Shown here: piece by piece, positions 20,906 to 32,735 of the stretch
Layout: each line of letters begins with the position of its first letter
How positions within the stretch are numbered: the first letter of the stretch is position 1
Source: Macrothele yani
Taxonomy: Eukaryota; Arthropoda; Arachnida; Araneae; Macrothelidae
Length of the DNA: 64,000 bases
Reading direction: 5' to 3'
NCBI GenBank assembly: GCA_039090855.1
Contig: CM077006.1
Coordinates: 49,671,336-49,735,335, forward strand
The notes under the pieces: model-generated
Database searches by the model: none
Told to the model about the DNA's origin: nothing
Seen by the model: the letters and a program-made list of their open reading frames with translations, nothing else
Position numbers and translations under genes: made by a program

Positions 20906-22130
20906 ATTGTTCCTACTCTGATGTATGCAGTGAAACTTGGGTACTACAGAAGAGACATATGAGGCTATGTATGAGAGTGTAATTGCTCCTACTCTGATGT
21001 ATGGCAGTGAAACCTGGGTACTACAGAAGAGACATAGGAGGATATGTATGAAAGTTTAATTGTTCCTACTCTGATGTATGGCAGTGAAACCTGGGTACTA
21101 CAGAAGAGACATATGAGGCTATGTATGAAAGTGTAATTGCTCCTACTCTGATGTATGGCAGTGAAACCTGGGTACTAAACAAGAGGCATAGGAGGCTATG
21201 TATGAAAGTGTAATTGTTCCTACTCTGATGTATGGCAGTGAAACCTGGGTACTACAGAAGAGACATATGAGGCTATGTATGAGAGTGTAATTGCTCCTAC
21301 TCTGATGTATGGCAGTGAAACCTGGGTACTACAGAAGAGACATAGGAGGATATGTATGAAAGTTTAATTGTTCCTACTCTGATGTATGGCAGTGAAACCT
21401 GGGTACTACAGAAGAGACATATGAGGCTATGTATGAAAGTGTAATTGTTCCTACTCTGATGTATGGCAGTGAAACCTGGGTACTAAAGAAGAGGCATAGG
21501 AGGATATGTATGAAAGTGTAATTGTACAGAAGAGACATAGGAGGCTATGTATGAAGGTGTAATTGTTCCTACTCTGATGTATGGCAGTGAAACCTGGGTA
21601 CTACAGAAGAGACATAGGAGGCTATGTATGAAAGTGTAATTGTTCCTACTCTGATGTATGGCAGTGAAACCTGGGTACTACAGAAGAGACATAGGAGGCT
21701 ATGTATGAAAGTGTAATTGTTCCTACTCTGATGTATGGCAGTGAAACCTGGGTACTAAAGAAGAGGCATAGGAGGATATGTATGAAAGTGTAATTGTACA
21801 GAAGAGACATAGGAGGCTATGTATGAAAGTGTAATTGTTCCTACTCTGATGTATGGCAGTGAAACTTGGGTGCCACCGAAGAGATATAGGAGGCTATGTA
21901 TGAAGGTGTAATTGTTCCTACTCTGATGTATGGCAGTGAAACCTGGGTACTACAGAAGAGACATAGGAGGCTATGTATGAAAGTGTAATTGTTCCTACTC
22001 TGATGTATGGCAGTGAAATTTGGGTACTACAGAAGAGACATAGGAGGCTACGTATGAAAGTGTAATTGTTCCTACTCTGATGTATGGCAGTGAAACCTGG
22101 GTTCTACAGAAGAGACATAGGAGTCGTTTG
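20812..22130 (+). repeat. 77-bp tandem array (about 17 units) derived from the LINE coding sequence
   Basis: Unit TATGAAAGTGTAATTGTTCC, then TACTCTGATGTATGGCAGTG, AAACCTGGGTACTACAGAAG and AGACATAGGAGGCTATG. It is the DNA for YESVIVPSLMYGSETW..QKRHRR repeated. The 77-bp period shifts the frame each time and creates a stop in the first unit. Two shortened units (near 21,525 and 21,800) recur inside a longer ~300-bp higher-order block, so several rounds of duplication occurred. Confidence 0.95.
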
Positions 22131-22500
22131 TGTGCTGGGGAGATGCGTTACTTACAGATAGTTTGTGGGAAGACAAGCTCTGATCACGTGAGAAATGAAG
22201 ATGTGTTGCAGATGTTTAATGTGAGGCAAAATGTTGTTAGTAAGGTGGAGACTTTCTAAGGTGGTTTGGCAAATGTTGAAAGAATGAGAGATGAGGTGCT
22301 GACTACGGGAACGTTTTCAGCCCAAGTGGCAGGAAAGGAAGGCCAAGAAAATCATGGGAGGACCAGATTCAGCAATGTCTGCTTGAGAAAAAGATTATGA
22401 GTATGAAGTTTTGTGTGCGGCGTGTGATGGATGTTAATGAAGCTCGAGCTGTGTGCCAAAATCGTTGTAAATGGAGACATTTGATATACCAGTTGTAAGT
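22131..22500 (+). pseudogene. LINE C-terminal tail downstream of the 77-bp array
   Basis: Resumes SRLCAGEMRYLQIVCGKTSS, DHVRNEDVLQMF, then in other frames WFGHVERMRDE-like and GRPRKSWEDQI, ARAVCQNR: the usual LINE tail after the YGSETW block. This shows the 77-bp array was generated inside a once continuous gene. Confidence 0.75.
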
Positions 22501-22619
22501 AAATTCTAGTTCCATCAGTTAAATGTTTACTTGACAGATGATCTTTCTTTGAGGAACTAACCTCTGAATCTTAGAGAACAGCTTAGTGATATGTATGCAT
22601 GTAGATATTACTGCAAATA

Positions 22620-23420
22620 CACTCTGTACAGAAACGTGATTTATGAACTCTAGTGGCAAACTTGTTCTTTAAGAAAAATGTGAAATTATATACAAATTAT
22701 TTTGCACGAAATACGCCACTATGTGACAAACAAAATATGTTTCAAATCTGAGTTTTAGAAGCAGAGTTATCGAGAAAAACGAAATATACATCTACGTCTC
22801 CCGGCTGAAAAACTAAGCATTATTTTAAGCAGAAAATACACGCAAAGGGTTTTCCATGGTGAGCGGTATCCGACAGCAAAGGAGCTTTTTCAATAACGTT
22901 TTTAGAATTGCAGATATTGCTGCAAGTACATCGAATACATAAATACACACATTCGCCCCATAGTGGCAAAACGGCAGAGTCCCCACGGTTAGAAATTATG
23001 TGCAGAACATGTCACACCAGAAACGACACAAAAAAGATTTTTGGAAGTTTTAAAGCAGAGATGTCGGCGAAATCGCAATTTACCTTTACGCTCCCTAGCG
23101 GGAAAACTGCACTACGTGAAAAAGAAACGCTCCCTAGCGGGGAAAACTGCACTACGTGAAAAGGAAACGCTCCCTAGCGGAAAAACTGCACTACGTGAAA
23201 AAGAAACACTCCCTTTAATAATCTTCCTAATAAATGGTATGAAAGGAAAGAAATAATTTTTTCAACGAGATATTTAGAAACAAAATTATGGAATAAAATA
23301 TGCTTTGAATTCCATAGCAACTGCATTTGCACCCTCTAGCGGCAAAGTTATGCCTCAGAAAAGGACCAGAAGGCAAGGATCGTCATCATTTGCTCATTCC
23401 GGACTTCCCAATGCAAAATG
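22620..23420 (-). repeat. Diverged ~150-bp repeats with CTCF-like core, orientation 1, plus a 39-bp triplication
   Basis: Units share a phrase about a CTAGCGGCAAA / CATAGTGGCAAA core, a TTTTTCAA...TTTTAGAA stretch and an AGATATTG or similar box. Cores at ~22,646, 22,954 (CGCCCCATAGTGG), ~23,092 and ~23,330. Between 23,090 and 23,215 a 39-bp segment (CTCCCTAGCGGGAAAACTGC plus ACTACGTGAAAAAGAAACG) is repeated three to four times. Reverse orientation of the array at 23,930-25,620. Confidence 0.75.
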
Positions 23421-23929
23421 AAGTTTTCAAATCAGACTAATATAGTTGAGATATTGTGCTCACAGATGGACGGACAAGGCGTTAACGTAAACAAGTACCT
23501 TTTTTTACAAGAGACGAGCTGAAAAAATTTCTTAGAATACAAGCTCAATGTACTTTCGCGATGTTAAGTTGTCAGCTGTAGAGGTCTGCATGGGTCGGGT
23601 CGGGTCAGGTCGGGTCGGGCATTTTTTTTAGTTTAGAGAACAAAACAACGGACCGGGCCAGGCTTTTTCCCAGACACTTACGGTCAGACCGGACAGGGCC
23701 AAGTCAACCCATTCTTTTTATCTCAATGATGAAGAAAGAAAAAAATTCGTTTTTCCCGATTTCCTGGTCTGTTTAACAGTTTTTCTGGGTTCACTTACTT
23801 CCACAACATATCCAAGGACTTAATAACAGAGGCAAGGAGAGCACTCACAATGTTTTTTAGCACGTCGTTTGTAAAAAAAGATCGTGCTTATGTTACCGGT
23901 TTATCCGTCCGTAAGTCTGTAGACACGAT

Positions 23930-25620
23930 ATCTCTGCAACTATTAGTCCGATTTCAAAAATTCTTTTTGCATTGGGAAGCTTGAAATATACGAATGATGA
24001 TCCTTCATTTCGTTGGGTTTTTCTACGATGTACAATTTAGCCACTAGAGGGCGTAAATGCAGATGATGTCGAATTCAAAAATACATTTTATTCCACATAT
24101 TTGCTTCTAATTATCCGATTGAAAAAACTTTTATCTTTCAATTTCATTTATGTCGAAGAGTATTTTAGGAATAGTTACTTCTCCAAATTATCCATAGATT
24201 TTCCGCTTGGGGGCGTAAAAGTAAATTACGCTTTCCTCTATATCTCTTCTTCTAAAACTCCGATTTGAAAAATGTTTTCTTTAGGGGATACAGCTCCTGG
24301 TGGAAAATCGTTTGCATATAATTCCTAATTTTTGGTAAAAAATACTTTGGCCACCAAGGGGCGTAAGTGTTAATTTTTGCTTCTGATGTATTTGCCATAA
24401 AATCTGAGCTTCTAAAATCTCGATTGAAAAAACTCTTTCGTGGACCGATGCCACTCACGTCGATAAACCTTTTCGGAAAATTTTCTTTTAAAAATGTTTC
24501 ATGATTTCTCCTCTAGGGGGGGGGGGTAGATGTATATCTTATTTTTGTCAATAGCTCTGCTTCTAATGGTCCGATTTAGAAAATTCTTTCTTTATTAGAT
24601 AGTTTCCAGTGTGGCATGTTTTTCAAATAATTTTAAAATTTTCAAGTAATTCATAGACTTCCTGCTAGGGGGTATAAAGGTAAATTGAGCTTCCCCCAAT
24701 ATATGTGCTTCTAAAACTCCCATTTGAGAAATTCTTTCTGCACCGGATACAGCTCCTGATGGGAAATGCTTTACACATCATTTCTAATTTTTGTAAAAAA
24801 TGGTTTGGCCACCAGGGAGCGTAAGTCTTAATTTGCGCTTCTGACGTATTTGCAGCAAAATACGAGCTTCTAAAATCTCGATTGAAAAAAGGTCGTTTGT
24901 AGACAGATACTGCTTATGTCGACAAACCTTTTACGAACATTTTCTTCTTAAAATAATGCATGGTTACTACGCCAGGGGGCGTAGATGTATATCTTATTTT
25001 TGTCAATATCTCTACTTCTAGGAGTCCGATTTGAAAAATTTCTTCTTTGTTGGATAGTGTTTCCGATGCGAAATATTTTTCATATAAATTCAAAATTTTG
25101 AAGTAAATATAATAAACTTTCCGCTAGAGGACGCAAAGGAAAATTGTGTTTTCTGCGTTATTTCTGCTTCTAAAACTCCGATTTGAAAACTTCTTCCTGT
25201 ATCGCATACAACACCTGATGGAAAAAAATTTAATATAATTTCAAACGTAAAGAATCGTTTGGCCACCAGGGGCATAAGTGTTAATTTCTCTTTCTGATGT
25301 ATTTGCAGCAAAATCTGGGCTCCTGAAAACTCGACTAAAATTTTTTTCTCTGTACCGATACCGCTCATATCGAAAAATCTTTTGAGAATACTTTCTTCCT
25401 AAAATAATGAATGGTTTTCCCACCAGGGGCGTAAAGTCATCGATTTTTGTCGATATCTCTGTTTCAAAAAGTCCGATTTGAAATATTCTTCCTGTGTTGG
25501 AGAGCGTTTCCGCTGCGAAATGTCTCTCATATAAATTCATATTTTTCTTAACGCCCAAGTCTTCAACCAGAGGGCGTTAGCTCACGATTTCGTTTACAGC
25601 GCTATCGGAGGGATTAAAAA
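23930..25620 (+). repeat. ~150-170-bp diverged tandem repeats with CTCF-like core, orientation 2 (about 11 cores)
   Basis: Repeated motifs: TTCTTCTAAAACTCCGATTTG, a GATACAGCTCCTGATG-like box, and a CCACCAGGGGGCGTAA-like core. Cores at 24,041 (CCACTAGAGGGCG), 24,203, 24,351 (CCACCAAGGGGCG), 24,809, 24,968, 25,127, 25,263, 25,420 (CCACCAGGGGCG) and 25,565. The core is better conserved than the sequence around it. Open frames on the minus strand (for instance 25,090-25,558) are repeat translations. Confidence 0.85.
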
Positions 25621-25884
25621 CCAGATTGAAAAACTTCTTTCTTCCGTCAGATACTATTGTTTTCCATATCGGTTCCATTGATTTTGAATAGCTTTGATAA
25701 ATTTAATTCGCGTCAGAACGGATTCAAAAGACGTGCTCATTACACCCGAAAATTCGGTGTCATCTTTCGTGTACGATCTGTAAGTATTAAGATGGTAAAA
25801 ACAATTCTGGGCTTGTTGACAACGAAAAATTCGACTTCGAGCGAGTGTATCTGTTGTGTGTAGTGGGGGACGTGGGGTGTCTGC

Positions 25885-25930
25885 AGTACGGTAGGTTGTG
25901 TGTGTGTGAGAGAGAAAGAGAGAGAGAGTG
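25885..25930. repeat. TG/GA microsatellite
   Basis: GTTGTGTGTGTGTGAGAGAG followed by an AGAGAG tract, inside the hAT-like element. Confidence 0.9.
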
Positions 25931-26354
25931 GGACAACATTGATTGTTTCTCCTCTCCCTAATCTGTGTATGAATTGACTTTTAAAGTCTTACCGCTTGCT
26001 AGTTCAGAGGAAGGGAGATTTTGAAAGCGTTTATTCTTTTTTCTTTCTCTGTAACGGTTATATTCTTCTATAATTTCCAAAGTTTAGTTAATAATTTAAG
26101 GCTTACATTCAACTAACTATTTTCGATAACATCTCATTTCATTATTTGAATTTCACAATTTAATAAAATACAATAGAAAGACAAAGTAATACAAAATGGC
26201 ATATCACGGACCGGGCCTAAATAATAGCTGCAATTGACGGGACCAGGCCGGGCCGAGTGTTTAATATTTGAAACGGGCCGGGCTGGGCCTTAAACGCACG
26301 GGCTTGGACTCGGCTGAGCCCACCAAATAAGGCCCGTGCAGACCTCTTGTTCAC

Positions 26355-27035
26355 TGACAAGAAACGCATCCGAACGCATTTTCCCATATTCTGAATTTCT
26401 GATTACCCCATGCCATTGTGACTGTAAGACAAGTGCCCTGATCATCTTCATTGTTAGAAGCCTATTCGCGGTGATCTAACCATTCCTTAATTGTCGATTG
26501 TCATTGATGGAGTCACTTGATAGACTTTTACTCTGCGATTTTCCCATGATTGTTGTCTCTCCTTCGGAAAACTTCTTTGCCCAGGTTTCTATAGTGTTGA
26601 TATGTATTGTTTACTCACTGTGCACCTTCTTGGTTAGCCAGACATAAATGTGGAAAGCGCTGCGGTCTTCCTTCGTCTGTGAGTGATAAGAAAGTAATAA
26701 CAATGACATCCCTCACAATGACAGTAAGCAATGACCTCATCAATAAGGGCGTTTCTGACAAAGTTAAGTATCCAAGTTAGGTTTGCTTTCAGAAGATAGC
26801 AGCATGCTTTATTGCTTGCGTTCATGAATATCGCATGTGTTTGTGTAGAAAATAGTTTTATTATACGAACGGTATTGAAAGACTTCCTTTATCGCAATCG
26901 CGTACAGTTTTTTTATTTACTTATTTACATTGTCTGGTTATTTTTCCGAATGATCAAGTAATTTTGGACAGTTTATCGAGATGCACTCACAAAATGAACG
27001 TTACAATCTTTTAAAACGTGTTCGTTAGGTAGTTC
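26355..27035. other. Unassigned interval
   Basis: No TIR, SINE head, tandem structure or protein-like frame that I can support. The 63-codon minus frame at 26,634-26,825 is unsupported. Confidence 0.4.
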
Positions 27036-27039
27036 AAAC

Positions 27040-29320
27040 CAGTGATTGAAGAAAAACGTTTCCCCTTGATAATAATTCTCTTAGCACAGCTTAAGGTTTA
27101 CGGTGAAACAAAATTGCCTTTGATCTTCGGACACTACAACTGTGGCAGTTGTGAACTAGATAACAAAGCATTATTATTATTACTATTATTATTATTATTA
27201 TTTAAACTACACAGTTAAAAATATAATCTCCACTTCGCATCCTTGGTCTTTCTTCATATGAAAGGCTTTTTCGAAAACATCTGAGAAGTAGATCTGAGAA
27301 AATTAGAATGAGTATTTATCGCTATTGATCAATGCAGATAAAATATTTCTCTCATGAAGTCAAAAATTTATAAATTTTACTCTTTATTTCTACTCCAGTA
27401 GTAATTGAGTTATATTTGCATCCGATATTATCTGACTGATATGAGTGAAATACAGGGTATAACGTAACCCGCGTTTAGAAAGGAATAAAATTTATAATCA
27501 TTTTTCCGTGATAATTATTTTCTTAGCATTGCATAAAATTTACAGTGAAACAACATTCATTGCCTGTCTTCGGATAGTGCATCTGTGGTGGTTCTAAACT
27601 AGATAAAGCATTATTATTTTTATTAATATTATTATTATTATTATTATTGTACTATTATTATCACTGTTGTTGTTATTAAACCACACAGTTAGAAATATAA
27701 TTTCAGCTTCACATCATTGGTCTTTCTTCATTTGAAAGGCTTTTTCGAAAACATCTAGGACGTAGATCTGAGAGCGCGAAAACAAGAAGGAATATTTGCC
27801 GTATTGATCAATGCAAGTAAAATATTTCTCTCATGAAGTCATATTTGAAAAATTTATGAATTTTACTGCTCATTTCTCATCCAGTAGTAATTGAGTTATA
27901 TTTGCATCCGTTATTATCTAACTGACATGAGAAGTGTAATTGAAATATCGAGTATAATATAACACTCGTTTAGAAAGGAATAAAATGTACTAGCCTTTTC
28001 CCCTAATAATTATTTTCCTATCATAGTATAAGGTTTACAGTGAAACAAACTTGCCTGCGATCTTCGGACACAGCAACCATGGCGGTTGTGAGCTATATAA
28101 TACAGCATTATTATTATTATTATTATTATTATTAAACCACACAGTTAAAAATGTAATCTCAACTTCACATCTTTGGTCTTTCTTCATATGAAAAGCTTTT
28201 TCCGTACGCATCTGAGATGTAGATTAGAGAACCTGAAAATTAGAAAGAGTATTTATCGCTATTGATCAATGCAGATAAGATATTCCTCTTACGAAGTCAT
28301 ATTTGAACAATTTATAAATTTTACTCTTCATTTCTACTCCAGTAGCAATTGAGCTGCATTTGTACCTGGTATTATCTGACTCACATATGAAGTATCATTG
28401 AAATATCGGGTGTAATGTAAACCTCGTTTAGAAAGGAATAAAATTTATAAGCATTTTTCCCTTATAATTATTTTCTTAGCGTTGCATAAGATCTACAGTG
28501 AAACAACATTGCCTGTGATCTCCGGACTGTGCATCTGTGGCGGTTGTGAACTAGATAAAGCATTATTATTAGTAGTAGTAGTATTACTATTATTATTATT
28601 AAACCACACAGTTAAAAATATAATTTCAATTTCACATCATTGGTCTTTCTTCATTTAAAAGGCGTTTTCGAAAACATCTGAGACGTAGATCTGACAGCAC
28701 AAAAATAAGAAAGAGTATTTACCGCTATTAGTCAATGCAAATAAAATATTTATCTCATGAAGTCATATTTGAAAAATTTATGAATTTACTGTTAATTTCT
28801 ACTCCAGTAGTAACTGAGTTGCATCTGGCATTATCTGACTCACATGAGAACTATCGTTAAAATGTCGGGTATAATGTAACCCTCGTTTAGAAAGGAATAA
28901 AATTTATAAGCATTTTCCCCTGATAATTATTTTTCTACCATAGCATACGGTTTACAGTGAAACAAAATTGCCTGTGATCTTCGGACACAGCAACTAAAAC
29001 GGTTGTGAACTAGATAACAAAGCATTATTATTATTAATTATTATTATTATTATTAAACCACACAATTAAAAATATAGTTTCAACATCACATCATTGGTCT
29101 TCCTTTATATGAAAGGCTTTTTCGAAAACATCTGAGACGTTGATCTGAGAACGTGAAAATTAGAATGAGCATTTATCGCTGTTGATCAATGCAAATAAAA
29201 TATTTATGTTATGAAATCATATTTGAACAATCTATGAATTTTACTGTTCATTTCTACTCCAGTAGTTATTGAGTTGCATATGGGTTATCTGACTCACATT
29301 AGAATTATCATTGAATTTCC
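27040..29320. repeat. Five ~460-bp tandem repeats, each with an internal (ATT)n tract
   Basis: Boundaries near 27,040, 27,470, 27,960, 28,425 and 28,880. Each unit has CGTTTAGAAAGGAATAAAAT, TTACAGTGAAACAA, CCTGTGATCTTCGGACA, a GCATTATTATT run, AAACCACACAGTTA, TTGGTCTTTCTTCAT, ATTGATCAATGCA and CATTTCTACTCCAGTAG. Divergence between units is moderate. No open frame longer than ~60 codons exists here. The ATT tract varies in length and is the main length difference. Confidence 0.92.
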
Positions 29321-29822
29321 TTTTATTGTTCCATTCCCCGGAAGTTCAAAGGGAAAAAATATAATCCACTGACACAAGCTATCTGGCTGGTATCAACACA
29401 AATCTCAGTCATATAACAAAAAATACGTATTCGTCGATTCACATACATCAAACAGACTTTAAATCACCTTCGCAATCTCTCTATATTTTCATAAATTTTC
29501 ACTCTTACTCTCTGCATTTCACATACACGTCGACTATGTATTTTGCTCTGACTCATTGTTAGTGTTACCAAGCTGCTTGATAAAGTAATGTGCCGTTTAG
29601 TTAAAAAGTGTTTAATCAAGAAGTAATGAAATTTATAAACTCAAAGGGAAGGTTAAATAGAGGTGCATATCATATTGTCCTTATATCTTCATCATGTAAC
29701 ATCAACCCTTATAAGAACATGGGTAATACAAGCCTTTGAAACAAAATGAACCACCATTAAACTTTATGCCAGCATGATTCAATAACAACCCTTGTACCAA
29801 TAAGAGGCGACATCAACCTTAA

Positions 29823-30048
29823 CCCTTTAACCTGCTCGAACGAATAAACTCGGAGTTAGGAAAATGAGCTGAAACCAACTCAAACGAATGTATTCGGTAT
29901 CTAAAGGACTTGAAAGGACCGCTTATCACCAGTGACAAGTTTATGGTCGGTCTGAGATAAGAGTAAAGTAATTGTTTTGTTGTGAAACCCGTAAAAAATG
30001 GCAGCTACATGACAATTTCTTGTTCACGTGCATCGGTCGCTTCAAGGG
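29823..30048. mobile_element. piggyBac-like MITE with TTAA target site
   Basis: TTAA at 29,819-29,822 and 30,049-30,052 brackets a 226-bp segment with ends CCCTTTAACC and, inverted, CCCTTGAAGC. TTAA duplication plus CCCTT termini is the piggyBac signature. It interrupts the CAACATCAGCCC minisatellite. TIR identity is only about 7 of 10, so the call is tentative. Confidence 0.55.
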
Positions 30049-30792
30049 TTAAAAAATCAAAAAGATAGAACACAGCCCCTACATTAACATGATATAACAT
30101 TAGTATTTATACTAATATGACGCAACATCAGCCCTTATAACCACAATTATACAATATCAACCTGCATACAAAAATGGAGCACCATTAACCCTAATTACAG
30201 CAAGATGATATATCACTGTTATGCACTATCAGTTTTTATCTGCAGGTCACTCAAGATCAGCCCTGATACCAAAAAGAGGCACTATCAATCTGCAGCTGAT
30301 CCGACATTAGGCTTTACACCAACATGATACAATATCAGCCTGTATTAAAAAGATACAGGTAGGCCCAGTTCTGATTGAGCAGTCGGTTTGGAACGTAGGA
30401 CTACGACTTGCAGATCGGAGAGTTGAAATGAGCTAGTCGAGTATGGTTTCAAAGCGTTTATTCAATTTGAGATAGCCAACACAGGTCTATGATATGAAAA
30501 GTAGCTTACATAATTTTTACAAATAATGCTGGATACATTGTGAGCACAGGGAAGATCGATACACGAATTACCCAAAGTGGTGCTCTATCTTCTTGGGCTT
30601 CTTAGGCACATTCCTCATATATGGAGGATTTTCACCTTGGATCTCGCCCTTTGGATTTAATTGCTATAATATATATAGCCAGTTCCGTTATAAATGGCCA
30701 CCAGATGGAGACGTCTCAGTAGCCGAGCCCATCTTACGAATTTATGACGTCAGAAGCTGACTTAAAAATACACATAGTACCGCGGATTCTTG

Positions 30793-30872
30793 GCCACCGT
30801 GGTGTAAATGTAACGCGCTCGGCTAGATATCGAGAGATCCGTGGTTCGATTCCACGGCAGCGGCTGAAACAA
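30793..30872 (+). other. tRNA-like block, possible SINE head
   Basis: CACCGTGGTGTAAATG, GCTCGGCTAGATATCGAGAG and GTGGTTCGATTCCACGGCAG have tRNA-like A-box/anticodon-arm/B-box order, with a good T-arm (GTGGTTCGATTCCAC). The D-arm is poor and the acceptor ends do not pair. The 102-codon frame that spans it is unlikely to be real. Confidence 0.5.
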
Positions 30873-31440
30873 TTTTTCGGTTGCTGTGTGTTTCTGGAAC
30901 GTGGAAAGAGCGATGTATTTATTTTTTTACTCGCTCTTGCCTCTCGTTTTGATTTTCTCTACTTTTGCTTGCGTTCATTCTGCGAATTCCGCGGCATTGT
31001 CGAAAATGTTAACCCGTTCATACGCAAGCAATTTTTAAAAATTTTAGTTTAAACCACTGATATGTGTTTTTTATATATTTAAATAGATCTCGTTGAGAGC
31101 TTAAAAACGATACCACGCACAGTCGTTTTGCACTTACGGTTGTCCAGAACAACCGCGATATTGTCAAAAGTGTTCACTGGTTCACACGAAAACATTTTGT
31201 TTTAATTTTAGTTTAACCACTGCGATATGTTCTTTACACATTTGAATAGGATGCAGCATCCCTTTTACACCAGCAAGAGGCAATATCAACTTTTATCTGC
31301 AGGTGTTACTACATCAGCCCTGATACCAACATGGTGCAGCATCAACTCTTACCCCAACAAGAGGCAGTGTCAAACCTAACACCATAATATTAGCCCTTAT
31401 ATGTGTACTAACATGAAACAACATAAAAACTTATACCAAG

Positions 31441-32735
31441 ATTGAACCTAATAGCCGCATTCTAAGTTGGTGATTGGTGTGCAAATCCAGTGCGTTCTTA
31501 CTACAAAATAAACCAAATAAACTTAAGTGCTTTAAACCTCTACTGAATGTAGCATTATTTTACAATTTTCAAAATATGTCGTTAAATCATAACTACTGAA
31601 AACCAATGCAAAAAGGCAGAAATTTTTGTAGGTGGGAAAGCGATAGTCATGCAGGTTTTTTTTGCCGAAATTACAGCTATAATCACACCTTCTGAAACTG
31701 CTGAAAGTAAAGGCACCTTTAAAGTGAAGTGCCTTTCTTCGGGTCTGTTGAGAAGCTATGGAACTTCTCTAATGCAGATACTGAGATGTATAATTAGCTC
31801 TGTAATTAGTAATAACCATGGAATACTTGCAGCCAGATGTATATGATGTTAGCATCTCGAACAGAAAGGCTGAATTCGAATTCCTAGCAAGTCATGAAAA
31901 TTGTTTCTTTTCTAATTTAATGTGTTTTCCCTATCCTGAAAGCAAAATAACTCTCAATTATTGATAGGCGACTCCAACTTGCTTCCTATGCTCGTGGGAG
32001 TTTTTGCTAAACTACCAAATAAAAATTATTCCTGTTCATTAATCACGTTAATGCCTCACTTGTGTACTGTATCAAGTAATTTCAGTATTTTCTTAAGGAA
32101 CTTTGCTGCGGAAATCTCTTAATGATTCCTTTTTGCAGCAAAAAAATGCATATCATTTATTCAGTCCTCTTGAGAGTAATTCAGAATAAGATATCAAGCA
32201 GGCACAACATCCCTTGGTACCTCAAACGTTAATGGCTACAATCCTGACTTCCTAGGAAAGGAAGTGGGTTTTTTTACCAACTGTTTCTGATAATGCTAAA
32301 AAGAGATGAAGCTATATCAAGAAGTGTGCCACAAATTAATACCTTAATAAGTGACCGAATACCAATGGAGTGCTTCTTTTATGTGTCAGGTGGGCTGACA
32401 GAAAAGGTCATCAATTATTTAAGAAGCCATAGTGAAAACCCAAAACATACATATAAAAACATACTGGTTTTGAATCAGCTGAATTTGTAAGAGAAATCAT
32501 TACCAAGTGCAGTGTGAAAAGCATCCACGCTGCTGAGATACAAATGAACAAGAAAACTAAAATATAACTAGCTAAATAAACAATGATTTTACTTTTTTTG
32601 TACAGAGCTACTCGTAATTAACAATCAGTAATGTTACCAGAGTACAGTAAGGGAAGTTACTGTAAGCAAAATTTATTTTAGCCTATCTTCAAAGCTTTGA
32701 GAACCGATTTTGCTTGAAGATATTTTCAAAACAAA
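31441..32735. other. Unassigned AT-rich interval
   Basis: No supported gene. Short frames at 31,649-31,846 and 32,293-32,490 lack recognisable motifs; the second (YLRSHSENPKHTYKN) is unfamiliar. No tandem or inverted structure seen. Confidence 0.4.

Larger units (their letters stand above)
23579..26347. mobile_element. hAT-like non-autonomous element with AGAGGTCTGCAYGGG termini
   Basis: Left end TAGAGGTCTGCATGGGTCGG at 23,579; right end reads, inverted, AGAGGTCTGCACGGGCC. Inside both ends GGGCCGGGCC-type GC-rich repeats follow (23,590-23,700 and 26,205-26,330). The termini match a common hAT style. Flanking 8-mers (GTCAGCTG / GTTCACTG) agree at 5 of 8, so target duplication is not proven. 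Interior is the CTCF-like array and unrecognised AT-rich DNA, no transposase. Confidence 0.6.
29690..31440. repeat. Degenerate ~35-bp minisatellite (CCAACATGAYACAACATCAGCCCTTAT-like), interrupted
   Basis: Words such as CAACATCAGCCCTTATA, ACCAACATGATACAA and AAGAGGCACTATCAA recur irregularly in 29,690-29,820, 30,060-30,360 and 31,240-31,440. Interruptions are a TTAA-flanked MITE (29,823-30,048) and a ~890-bp segment (30,362-31,240). Confidence 0.75.

Noticed and set aside
23240..25600. Minus-strand frames of 68-105 codons in the CTCF-like array
   Set aside because: Same peptide pattern repeats with the DNA unit; no domain and no start-context support.
30744..31052. 102-codon frame with a hydrophobic middle
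   Set aside because: It spans a tRNA-like block and low-complexity T-rich DNA; no recognisable protein.
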